Shown here one piece after another: positions 1 through 9,400 of a DNA stretch of 64,000 nucleotides; position 1 is the stretch's first letter, and each line of letters opens with the position of its first letter. The translations under genes and the position numbers were made by a program. The DNA is from an uncultured Muribaculaceae bacterium (GTDB taxonomy: Bacteria > Bacteroidota > Bacteroidia > Bacteroidales > Muribaculaceae): assembly GCA_910587355.1 (NCBI GenBank), contig CAJUKF010000009.1:3765-67764 (forward strand), read 5' to 3'. The notes beneath the pieces are model-generated. The model was not told where the DNA came from. It did not search any database and worked only from the letters and a program-made list of their open reading frames with translations.

Positions 1-49
1 ATCGAGCGACAAAAGGCTATTTTCTATCTTCAATTAAAAGAAAAAGATA

Positions 50-232
50 ATGAAGACTGAATTGAAAATGAAAGTCATTATTCTTCTTGCCGGAGCCGGT
101 TATCCTCTGAAAATCCACGATGAAGTGTTCAAGGAAATTCTCGGACATGCAGAGAACTTCAAAAGCCATACTTCGTTACGTCCATATTCTACACTCACTG
201 ATAATTCAGTTTCAATAGCTGCTGAATCGTAA
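50..232 (+). pseudogene. Short 60-residue frame, possible remnant of a larger gene
   Basis: This 60-residue frame has no signal peptide or membrane segment. Its middle reads GYPLKIHDEVFKEILGHAEN, which loosely resembles the helical C-terminal tail of some type I restriction HsdR subunits (a GYPP...DEV...EQAENFK pattern). The likeness is from memory and is weak. If it is real, the frame is the detached 3' end of a decayed gene whose remainder lies left of the window or is lost. It may equally be a chance frame. Confidence 0.2.
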
Positions 233-537
233 AAGGACATCGTTGGACGCAACATCTTACGTAATAAATGGGAATAATAAAAGGAAATTATGAATACCGG
301 ACAGATTATATTATTTCAGACTCCGGAGGAGAGATGAAGATTGAGGTTCGGCTTTTGCTAATTGAGCAGCACAGTGTTATAGGGTTTAAAGTTACTTTTT
401 GTCGTGCGGACGCGAAAAACCGCGTCCCTGTTTGCAGTAACACAGTGCTTTGGTTTGCCTTATGAATTGAATCTTGTGAAAATCTTTGATTTTGATAGTT
501 TGCCGGATAATCGCATTGGGGTGAATAAATACTGAAA

Positions 538-573
538 CAGGAGGCAAACACTTGTAACGGTGTTTGCCTCCTG
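538..573 (-). terminator. Rho-independent-type hairpin
   Basis: A perfect 14-bp stem (CAGGAGGCAAACAC pairing with GTGTTTGCCTCCTG) encloses an 8-nt loop. It lies just downstream of the stop codon of the minus-strand glutaminase-A-like gene. Reading on the minus strand, the stem is followed by a T-rich stretch, which fits termination of that gene. Confidence 0.75.
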
Positions 574-596
574 GCTTAATAGGGGAAGGTGTTTTT

Positions 597-3095
597 TTAT
601 TTGTCGTTCAGTTTTCCGCTTTCGGAGAGGAGCTTCATGTAGAGGCCGCCGATGACGGCACGGGCCATGAAGCCGCGGCGCTCGGGACGGTCGGTCCATG
701 TCCAGTCGGACATGGGGACGCGGTCGGTGGTTTCGTTGTAGAAGCTGTAAATCGGCTCTACGAGTGCATTGAAGTCCTCGGGATTCTCGGCCATGGATGC
801 TGTCCAGAGTACCCAGTCGGTCTTGGTGTATTTCTCTCGGCAGTCGAGGGGAAGGCCGTATTCGTTCTGCTTACCGAGATAATATTTGATTTCCGACTGC
901 ATGATTTCGGGGTCGAATACGTTGAGACCGAGCATCTTGTCCCATACGAGGTTGTATTTCTGGCTCCATGTGCCTTCTTTGTCGAATGTGAGGCGGTAGT
1001 GGTCGCCGTCGGCTGCGTTCTCTTTCCATTTGGCGGCATAATCGAGGGCAATGTCGCGGTATTTCTTTGCCACGTCCTCTTTGCCGAGCATGTCGGCCAT
1101 GGCTGCATATGCTGCAATGGCCTCGATAGCCTTGGCGGAGAGATTGACGTTGTGTGCGAAGTGTCCGGCGAAGTCGTCGGTGCAGAGCTGGTTCTCGGGG
1201 TCGAGACCGTTCTCAACTAGATAGTCGACCCATGTTGTGAGGGTGTTCCAGTGCTTTTCGGCATACGAGGGGTCGTTCTGCGCCTTGCATACAGCGGCGG
1301 TAATCAGAATCATGTTGCCGCTTTCCTCTACGGGCATGTCGCCGCCGTAGGTCTGACCGTTGGCACGGGGATAGGTGCCTACGTCGTGTGCCGCGAAGGG
1401 TTTGGGCCAGCGGCCGCTTTCGCTGTAGTCATAGATGAAGTTCATCGTGGCCTTGGCGAGCTCGGGATTGAAGTAGAGCAGCAGCGGTGCTGTGGGATAG
1501 GTGATGTCGACGGTGCCGATAGAGCCGTTCGAGTCATTTTCTTTGGAGAAGAAGAAAAGCTCGCCCGAGGGGCTTTCGACAAGTTTGTGGGCGGCGATTG
1601 ACTGACGGTAACAAGCTGCGAGAAGGTCGGCATATTTCTTGCCGCCGGCTTCTGTTGCGACTTTCATGAGGTTGCGGTCGAAGTCATAGCAGAGGTTGAT
1701 GAGGCTGTCGCGCTGAGCGTCGGCGGCTTCGAACTGAGATTCGATTGTCTTGTCGCCTGTGCGGTTCCAGTAAGGACGGAGGTTTTCGCCCATGTACTGA
1801 ATCGAGCAGATGTCGTCGTAACCGACCATTACATAGCCGTCGGCATTTTTTACATCGCCGAATTTGCGCACGATTGCCATTGAGCCGTCGTCTCCTGTGG
1901 CTTTGGTGTTGCCCGATACGCTCTGTCCGGCAACGAATCTGCTGCGGAGAGACGAAGGTTCGCCTACGCCGTATTCAATCTCAGCCTTCGGTGCGGCGAG
2001 ATAGAAATATCCCCAGTCGATTGTGACATGGTCGCCGCCTTTGGCGAGAATGGCCTGCTCGGTGCTCCCGGCACGGAGATAGGCTATGCCGTTCTTCTCG
2101 TAGGCTTCGGTCTGAGAGGCCTGATGCGGCTCGGCGAGTGCCCAGCGGGGAGATGCCTCGAAGTATACTTCAATGTCGTGAGCGTTGCCGTCGTTTGCAG
2201 TGGCCTTATAGTTCACATAATTGACAGGCCGGCTGAGTATGTCGAGGTCGCCGTCGAGGAAAACGGGTGCTGCGAATGATACCTTGAGGTCGACCGGACC
2301 GCAGGTGAATGTATAGTGTGTCTGAGTTGCCTGTACGTCGGCTGATGTCTGCACGGCGGTTTCGGGGAAGTTGGTGTCGAGCGACTTGGGTATGAGCAGA
2401 CCGAAGTCGAGGAGCCCGAACCCTACGGGGTTGACGCACTCGGCGGCGAGGAGATTCGTGCCGCCGGTCAGTGCGGCGCGTGCTTCGGCTGGAAGTTCGA
2501 AAACGCGGTTTTTGTTGCATCGCGAGCCTGTGTTGTAGATTTCCACGCCGTTTATGTAGAATATAGCGTCATCGTCGTTGGAGAATTCCAGATATACCGG
2601 CATTTCTGCGGGCAGCGTGTCGGGAATCTCAACAGTGCGGCGCACCCATATCTCGGGAGTATTCCATTCAGTGCGGGCCGTGGGTTCGTTGCTTGTGCCG
2701 AAAGCGGCCGCTCCTTTTTTCCAAGCCGAGTCGTTGAAGCCGGGAGTGTTCCATCCCGCGGCGGGGCGGGTTGTAGTCCAGCGGCCTTCCCATTCACCTT
2801 GCTGCGATGTGGGTACGAGAGGTTTTGTGTCTTTTTCTTCCGTGCCCATGAAGCGGTAGGGCTTGCCGTCGACCTTGATTACACCGATAAAAGGAAAAGA
2901 TTTTCCGGTCCAGTGTGTTACGGGGGCATCGTAAAGATTGTCGGCGGCCGACCATGCGCTCGCATAGGGGTCGATTGTCACAAGCGGATAAGCCGGCACG
3001 CGAAGGTCGTTCTTCACGGTCGATTCATCCGTGGTGCCTGTGCTGCAGCTTACCAGAGCTATTGTGGCAAGGGATGAGATTAAAAGGTTTTTCAT
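597..3095 (-). CDS. Glutaminase A-like lipoprotein (DUF4964/DUF5127/DUF4965/DUF1793)
   Basis: An 832-residue protein. I start it at the internal ATG because this gives a lipoprotein signal peptide (MKNLLISSLATIALVSC, lipid Cys at residue 17); the longer frame adds ten residues before it. The N-terminus (VTIDPYASAWSAADNLYD) and C-terminus (DWTWTDRPERRGFMARAVIG) match the glutaminase-A-like family, which has a six-hairpin catalytic domain near the C-terminus. An inserted region at about residues 80-210 (WVRRTVEIP, then YLEFSNDDDAIFYINGVEIY) looks like the sugar-binding beta-sandwich of GH2 enzymes. Founding members are fungal glutaminases, but many Bacteroidota members sit in glycan loci, so the true substrate is open. 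It is divergent from the GH76 gene and probably anchored in the outer membrane. Confidence 0.85.
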   Translation of the reverse strand: MKNLLISSLATIALVSCSTGTTDESTVKNDLRVPAYPLVTIDPYASAWSAADNLYDAPVTHWTGKSFPFIGVIKVDGKPYRFMGTEEKDTKPLVPTSQQGEWEGRWTTTRPAAGWNTPGFNDSAWKKGAAAFGTSNEPTARTEWNTPEIWVRRTVEIPDTLPAEMPVYLEFSNDDDAIFYINGVEIYNTGSRCNKNRVFELPAEARAALTGGTNLLAAECVNPVGFGLLDFGLLIPKSLDTNFPETAVQTSADVQATQTHYTFTCGPVDLKVSFAAPVFLDGDLDILSRPVNYVNYKATANDGNAHDIEVYFEASPRWALAEPHQASQTEAYEKNGIAYLRAGSTEQAILAKGGDHVTIDWGYFYLAAPKAEIEYGVGEPSSLRSRFVAGQSVSGNTKATGDDGSMAIVRKFGDVKNADGYVMVGYDDICSIQYMGENLRPYWNRTGDKTIESQFEAADAQRDSLINLCYDFDRNLMKVATEAGGKKYADLLAACYRQSIAAHKLVESPSGELFFFSKENDSNGSIGTVDITYPTAPLLLYFNPELAKATMNFIYDYSESGRWPKPFAAHDVGTYPRANGQTYGGDMPVEESGNMILITAAVCKAQNDPSYAEKHWNTLTTWVDYLVENGLDPENQLCTDDFAGHFAHNVNLSAKAIEAIAAYAAMADMLGKEDVAKKYRDIALDYAAKWKENAADGDHYRLTFDKEGTWSQKYNLVWDKMLGLNVFDPEIMQSEIKYYLGKQNEYGLPLDCREKYTKTDWVLWTASMAENPEDFNALVEPIYSFYNETTDRVPMSDWTWTDRPERRGFMARAVIGGLYMKLLSESGKLNDK

Positions 3096-3244
3096 TGCAA
3101 TAAAAATGTAAGTACTATGCAACAAACGGCATCAGGTACCCCCTTATTGCCCAGTGGCGCTATTATTGACTAATTTGTCGCTATTCCCTACTTGTCTGTA
3201 AGGCCTTTTTCCGTACTTTGCAATAAAAATAAACCTAAACCCTG

Positions 3245-4816
3245 ATGAAAAAAGTAATAGCATCCGTTGCTCTGGCGCTTATGACTATGATTCAGGCCGG
3301 AGCACAGACAACCATAAGTGACACCGAACTGGCACAGCGCAACATAAACCGCTGCATGGCTATCGTAGATGCCTGCTGGGACAAGACGATGGCCGGAAGT
3401 GAGGCTTACATGTATATGGCCGATACATACAACACGGCCGACGGCTCTAAAAGCGGACCGTCGGACATATGGCCGCTAACGGCAGCCGTGGAGGCTCATT
3501 GCTCGCTGCTCGAAGCCATTGATTTTGCACGGCGCGACGACGAAAGCCTCTATGAGGCAGAGCGTGAGAAATATGCACACCGTCTGGAGGTGATAATCGA
3601 TAACCTTGACTATTACAGAGGTTCGTACCGGCGCCCTTCGTATGCGACACGTATCCGCAGCTGGCAGCCTTATGCCGTGCCTCGTGCATCACAGAAGGGC
3701 AAGGCCGACGTGACCGGAATACTTAATGTGTACGATGACCAGATGTGGCTCTCGCGTGAACTTATACGCGCATGGCGGCTTACGGGCAAGCAGGCTTATC
3801 TCGACCGTGCCGCATATCTTGCCGATTATGTGCTCGACGGCTGGGACTGCTGGCGCGATGCCGACGGCAACGAGTACGGCGGCATAACATGGGGGCCGGG
3901 ATACAACTCAAAACATGCGTGCAGCAACGCGCCTGTGATTCAGCCACTTGTATGGCTTGCCGAAATCTATGCCGACAGCGATGAGAAAACCGAATACAAC
4001 TACCGCGACGCTGACAATAAACCCGTGACCGAACAGCGCCTCCGCGAAGAGCTTTATCTTGATTTCGCACAGCGTATTTTCGACTGGCAGCACAGTACGC
4101 TCGCACATCCCACAGGCGTATATTACGACATGATTGGCGGAGAGCAGGCCGAGGTGGTCTACAAAGACGGTTACCGCCAGCATATCAATACCGGAAGGCC
4201 CGGCGGTGAGTTTTATCCGTATAATACCGGCACAATGATTGCAGGCGCAGCAGAGCTTCTGCGTGTGACAGGCGACGAAACCTATGCCGAGCGGCTCAAT
4301 GCGTCGGTCAGCGCGTCGTTAGGCCGCTTCTGCCGATACAGCCCTGTGATTTTGGGTTATGTGCTCACAACCGACGAAAAGGCAACTTCGGGTTTCCGCA
4401 CGTGGTTCAATGATGTGCTACTGCGTGGTCTTGCCGATGCCGAGCCTTATTGTTCCGGCTCGGCCTGCGGACGCATCATCAGCGCCGCGCAGGCCGCTCT
4501 TGACTACGCCTACGACAACTATAACCGCGGCGGTTTTCTGCCTATTGACCTTACGGGCGGCTGGGGTGACGAGACTGTGACAAAACCTTTTCATCAGTTC
4601 GCTTTTGCCTCGGAGTACGGTGTTCTCGCGCTGCGTTTGCTGAAGCGTGTCGCAGAGGAGGCTTCGGTAAATGCTGACGTCGTTTCTTCCGGAAACCGCA
4701 ATACGAGTGTCTACACACTATCTGGCGTAGAAGTCGGCGCTGAGGAAGAAGTAGCCGGCTCACTTCCCTCCGGAGTTTATATCATCGGTGGCAGCAAAAT
4801 ATTTGTGAAAGAGTAA
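3245..4816 (+). CDS. GH76 family alpha-1,6-mannanase, T9SS-sorted
   Basis: A 523-residue secreted glycoside hydrolase. A signal peptide (residues 1-20, ending QAGAQ) precedes an (alpha/alpha)6-barrel of family GH76, whose known activity is endo-alpha-1,6-mannanase. The family's paired catalytic aspartates are visible in NVYDDQMW (D164, D165). WRLTGKQAYLDRAAYLADYV and the later RTWFNDVLLRGL fit the same fold. The last ~45 residues (VYTLSGVEV...LPSGVYIIGG...FVKE) look like a type A T9SS sorting tail, so the enzyme is probably carried to the cell surface. It opens a three-gene plus-strand run with GH29 and GH2. A partial promoter-like ACTTTGCA lies about 30 bp upstream of the start. Confidence 0.9.
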   Translation: MKKVIASVALALMTMIQAGAQTTISDTELAQRNINRCMAIVDACWDKTMAGSEAYMYMADTYNTADGSKSGPSDIWPLTAAVEAHCSLLEAIDFARRDDESLYEAEREKYAHRLEVIIDNLDYYRGSYRRPSYATRIRSWQPYAVPRASQKGKADVTGILNVYDDQMWLSRELIRAWRLTGKQAYLDRAAYLADYVLDGWDCWRDADGNEYGGITWGPGYNSKHACSNAPVIQPLVWLAEIYADSDEKTEYNYRDADNKPVTEQRLREELYLDFAQRIFDWQHSTLAHPTGVYYDMIGGEQAEVVYKDGYRQHINTGRPGGEFYPYNTGTMIAGAAELLRVTGDETYAERLNASVSASLGRFCRYSPVILGYVLTTDEKATSGFRTWFNDVLLRGLADAEPYCSGSACGRIISAAQAALDYAYDNYNRGGFLPIDLTGGWGDETVTKPFHQFAFASEYGVLALRLLKRVAEEASVNADVVSSGNRNTSVYTLSGVEVGAEEEVAGSLPSGVYIIGGSKIFVKE

Positions 4817-4833
4817 GAAAATTGTTAACTTTG
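4802..4833 (+). promoter_or_regulatory. Bacteroidota-type promoter for the GH29 gene
   Basis: TTTG at 4802-4805, a 20-bp spacer and TAACTTTG at 4826-4833 fit the Bacteroidota housekeeping consensus (TTTG, 19-21 bp, TAnnTTTG). The -33 box lies inside the 3' end of the GH76 gene. The predicted start of transcription is about 70 nt upstream of the GH29 start codon. Confidence 0.7.
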
Positions 4834-4912
4834 CAATATATGTGAGTAACGGCCTTGTTCTCGGTCAGCTGCTTACATTTTTTTATTGCGTAATAAACAG
4901 AAATATGACATA

Positions 4913-6361
4913 ATGCACCTGAAACCTGTTTTGTTGTCAGTTGCGGTGGCTTCTGCGCTGGCTGCATCTGCTCAAAAGGCTCCCGAGCCTTACGGCCCCA
5001 CGCCCAACGACCGTCAGAAAGAATGGTTCGACCGTGAGATTATAGCTTTCTTTCACTATGGCATAAACACTTATGAAGATTTTGTGAATGAAGGGGAGGG
5101 AAAGGCTCCCACTGCTATTTTCAATCCTACCGCTCTGGACTGCGGCCAGTGGATACGCACGCTTAAAGAAGCGGGTATTCCTGCCGGTATCCTTACGGCC
5201 AAACATGCCGATGGTTTCTGTCTATGGCCGAGCAAATATACCGATTATTGTGTTAAGAATTCGCCATGGAAAGACGGCAAAGGTGATGTTGTGCGTGAGT
5301 TCGTGGACGCATGCAAGGAATACGGCGTGAAAGCAGGCATTTATCTCGGCCCGCACGACCGTCATCAGCATCTGCACCCTGACTATAATACCGAATCATA
5401 CAAAAAATACTACGCATCGCAGATTGAAGAGCTCATGACCCAGTACGGACCGATATGGGAAACATGGTGGGACGGAGCGGGTGCCGATGAGCTCACGACC
5501 CCTCTTTATACCGTGTGGTATGATATAGTACGCTCCAATCAGCCCGACTGCGTGATTTTCGGAACCAAGAATTCATATCCCTTCGCCGATGTGCGCTGGA
5601 TGGGCAATGAAGCCGGCGACTGCGGCAATCCCTGCTGGGCCACTACCGACTCAATATGTATCCGCGACGAAGCCGGCCATTTCGACGGCCTAAATCATGG
5701 AGTGCTCGGCGGCAATGCCTATATTCCGGCCGAGACCGATGTGTCTATCCGTCCGAGCTGGTTCTACCACGACGTGGAGGACAGTAAGGTGAAAAGCGTC
5801 TCCGAGCTTTTCGATATCTACTGTACCAGCGTGGGCCATAACAGCGTGCTCCTGCTCAATCTTCCGCCCGACCGCCGCGGTCTGCTTCATCCGACCGATT
5901 CGGACAATGTGATTGCCCTGCGCAAGGGTCTCGACGCCACTTTCGGCAATAATCTTCTCAAAGGGAGCAAAGTGCGCTCCACCAACAACCGCGGAGGCCG
6001 TTTCAATGCCCGTAACCTCATAGACAACGACCCCGCCACATATTATGCAGGACGCGACGGCATGAACACCGGCGAAGTTGTGTTCACACTTCCGCGCCCG
6101 GCCACTTTCGACTGCCTGATGGCCGCTGAAGTGATTGATCTGGGCCATCGTACCACAGGCTGGGCCGTGGACTGGTCGACCGACGGCAAGACATGGAACA
6201 CCATACCCGAAGCATCGGCCCTGCAGAGCATCGGTCACAAATGGATTGCGCGCTTCAAGCCTGTCACTGCAAAGTATGTGCGTCTGCGCATAACCGACGG
6301 CGTGGCATGTCCGGCTCTTCACACTTTCGGTGTCTACAAAATTGACGATTCGCTCAAATAG
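4913..6361 (+). CDS. GH29 alpha-L-fucosidase
   Basis: A 482-residue secreted fucosidase. I start at the internal ATG, which gives a clean signal peptide (MHLKPVLLSVAVASALAASA); the longer frame begins with TTG. The (beta/alpha)8 barrel shows family landmarks: IAFFHYGINTYEDF (residues 44-57), LTAKHADGFCLWP (94-106) and IWETWWDGAG (181-190), whose D187 is the expected nucleophile. The usual KHHDGF is KHADGF here. The C-terminal ~140 residues look like an F5/8-type (CBM32-like) beta-sandwich. Overall it resembles the GH29-B group active on branched 1,3/1,4-linked fucose; the substrate is inferred. It has its own promoter but probably also receives read-through from the GH76 gene. Confidence 0.9.
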   Translation: MHLKPVLLSVAVASALAASAQKAPEPYGPTPNDRQKEWFDREIIAFFHYGINTYEDFVNEGEGKAPTAIFNPTALDCGQWIRTLKEAGIPAGILTAKHADGFCLWPSKYTDYCVKNSPWKDGKGDVVREFVDACKEYGVKAGIYLGPHDRHQHLHPDYNTESYKKYYASQIEELMTQYGPIWETWWDGAGADELTTPLYTVWYDIVRSNQPDCVIFGTKNSYPFADVRWMGNEAGDCGNPCWATTDSICIRDEAGHFDGLNHGVLGGNAYIPAETDVSIRPSWFYHDVEDSKVKSVSELFDIYCTSVGHNSVLLLNLPPDRRGLLHPTDSDNVIALRKGLDATFGNNLLKGSKVRSTNNRGGRFNARNLIDNDPATYYAGRDGMNTGEVVFTLPRPATFDCLMAAEVIDLGHRTTGWAVDWSTDGKTWNTIPEASALQSIGHKWIARFKPVTAKYVRLRITDGVACPALHTFGVYKIDDSLK

Positions 6362-6417
6362 GGATTTGAAACTTGTGGGCACCGGGTTATAAACACCTTT
6401 TTGAAATACCTTTATTT

Positions 6418-9400
6418 ATGAAAAAGTATATTTTATCACTATGTACCGCGCTTGTAATGGCGCCTCTCGGTCTTTTTGCCGGTGTGATTGACACCAGCAA
6501 GAACTACGAGATGCTGACTACGACGGGTCTTGCTCTCGACAATAACGAGAGTATGTCGCCCGACGCCAATCTGTTTATCAACAAACCCGTAAAGGACAAG
6601 GGCTCGCAGGTATGGTCGTTTGTCGACCTCGGCAACGATGTATACCTTATTCTCAACGCTGCTTCCGAAATGGCGATTGACAACTCGGGCATAGGCGCCC
6701 GTGAAGGCCGTGTGATTCAGTGGCAGTCGCAGAAAAACAACCGCAACCAGCAGTGGCGCGCGACACGCAATGCCGACGGTACATATACGTTTAATTGCGT
6801 GGCAAGTGATTTCGACCTCGCATACTCCGATGCGGAGCCCGTAGGCGAGCCGGTGATGCAGCTGCCCAAAAGCGACCGGAAGAGCCACAATACGTGGACG
6901 CTCAAGAAATCGGACGTAAAAATCAGCTATGAGCCCATGCGTACCTCGAGCACCAACGACTGGGAGAATCAGAACATCATCGGAATCAACAAAGAGGCTG
7001 CGACCGCTACCTTCGTGCCTTTCGCCGACAGCAAGTCGATGAAAGCCGACCCCTCGTACGCACACCCCTGGGAGCGCAACAACTCCACCCGATACATGCT
7101 TCTCAACGGCGACTGGAAATTCAACTGGGTCAAGGCTCCCGAAGAGCGCCCGCTCAACTTCTACAAGCCGTCATACGACGTTTCGGGCTGGGATGTGATT
7201 GAGGTCCCCTCCAACTGGGAAATGAAAGGCTACGGAACACCGATTTACACCAATATCACCTATCCGTTCCGCAATAATCCGCCTTTCATCCAGGGTCAGC
7301 GCGGCTACACAATAAACGACGAACCCAACGCCGTCGGTTCATACCGCCGCGACTTCACACTGCCGGCCGACTGGAAAGACAAGGAAGTGTTCATCACCTT
7401 CGAGGGCGTATACAGCGCCATGTATCTCTGGGTGAACGGCAAGAAGGTGGGTTACAGCCAGGGTCCCACAACCGATGCCCGTTTTGACATCACAAAATAT
7501 GTAAAGCCAGGCAAAAACGTGCTTGCAGTCGAGGTTTACCGCTGGAGCGACGGCTCGTATCTCGAAGACCAGGATATGTTCCGCATGAGCGGCATCTACC
7601 GCGACGTATATCTCTCGGCCACCCCCAAAACCTATCTCCGCGACCTCTGTCTCACATCGACATTCACTCCCGACTACGGCAAGGCCACTCTTGACGTAAA
7701 CGCTAAAGTGGACAACCGCGGTAAGCGCACAGAGACGCGTACCGTCAAAGCCGAGGTTCTCGATGCTGCCGGCAAGGTTGTGGCAAGCATCAGCTCGCCT
7801 GCTGTGACAGTGAAACCCGGTACGGAAAGTGAGGTCATGCTCGAAACCACTGTTGACAAACCTTCCCTCTGGAGTGCCGAGAAGCCCAATCTCTACACCG
7901 TAAACATCGAGATGCTCGACGGCAACGGCAATGTAGTGGAGGCAACCACTCAGAAATACGGTTTCCGCAACATTGAAATCAAGGACAAGAAAGTATATGT
8001 GAACGGTAAGCTCACCTACTTCAAGGGCTCAAACCACCACGACGTCAGCCCTGCCAACGGCAAAGCCGTGCCTGTGGAGACCATGATTGAGGATGTACTG
8101 CTCTTCAAGCGCCACAATCTCAATACTATACGTACGAGCCACTATCCCAAGTCCCCCAAGATGTACTCGCTCTTCGACTACTACGGCATCTATGTAATGG
8201 ATGAGGCCGACCAGGAGTGCCACGGCAACCAGTCGATTTCAAATAATCCCGAGTGGAAAGACGCTTACGTCGACCGTGCCGTGCGAATGGTCCAGCGCGA
8301 CAAGAATCATCCTTCAATCATCTTCTGGTCGCTCGGCAACGAATCGGGCGGCGGGTGCAACATTGTGGCTGAGCGCGACGCTATCCGTGCCATCGACAAC
8401 CGCATCATTCACTATGAGGGCATGAACGAGACCGCCGACATCGATTCGCGCATGTATCCCTCTGTCGAGAGCATGATTGCTCAGGACCGTCAGAACACCG
8501 ATAAGCCTTTCTTCCTCTGCGAATACGCCCACGCCATGGGTAACGCCATAGGCAATCTTCCCGAATACTGGGATTATATCGAGAATCACTCCAACCGCAT
8601 GATTGGCGGTTGTATCTGGGACTGGGTTGACCAGGCAATCAACAAGCCGGGCCGTCCGGCCAACGAATATTATTTCGGCGGCTCTTTCGGCGACTTCCCC
8701 AACGACAACGATTTCTGCTGCAACGGTATCATCCGCTCCGACCGCGAAGTCACTCCCAAGCTTCTCGAGGTGAAGAACGTTTACAAGTATATCGACCTTA
8801 CGATGCCTACTCCGCAGCAGCTGACAATCAAGAACAAATACACCGATACCAATCTTGACGAATTCGACATGACATACACAGTCGAGAAAGACGGCGAGGT
8901 TGTGAAGCGCGGCGTCATCAGTCTTCCCTCATGTCTTCCGGGCGAATCCGTCACTATGAGTGTGCCCGAAATAGAGGTGCCGGGCATGGGCAGCGATAAG
9001 GCAGAGTATTTTGTAAACTTTGACGTGCGCCTAAAGAAAGGCACTGTATGGGCCGACGCCGGTCATTCGGTGGCTATGGCACAGTTCAAGCTCAACGATT
9101 ACATGCCCGTTCTCGCTCCGGTCAACTCGACAGCACGCATGAAGATGCACAAGGAGCCCGGCGACCGTCTGGTGATTGACGGCTACGGCTGCGAATACAT
9201 TTTCAACACCCGCACCGGCTCTCTTATCGGAATGGATGTCGACGGCCGTCAGTACATGCACGGTCTCGACGGTTTCACCTTCAACTGGTACCGCAGCATC
9301 AGCAACATGCATCCGCGTTATGTCAATGCGCATGTTGTCCTCGAGAACTTCACTTCCACACTTGCTCCCGACAGCACATATGTGACAGTCGACGCATCGC

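Larger units (their letters stand above)
1..596. other. Left-edge region without a convincing intact gene
   Basis: This stretch is AT-rich and contains only short open frames. One at 50-232 (+) is listed separately as a possible gene remnant. A second short frame at 268-465 (+) overlaps an equally short one on the other strand, and neither shows a recognisable motif or signal peptide. The only clear structure is the hairpin at 538-573, which probably terminates the minus-strand gene to its right. Confidence 0.6.

Noticed and set aside
268..551. Two short overlapping frames on opposite strands
   Set aside because: Both under 85 codons with no motif, signal peptide or promoter; most likely chance frames.
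564..1220. A 218-codon open frame on the plus strand with hydrophobic runs
   Set aside because: Antisense shadow of the glutaminase-A-like gene; the hydrophobicity follows from codon bias on the opposite strand.
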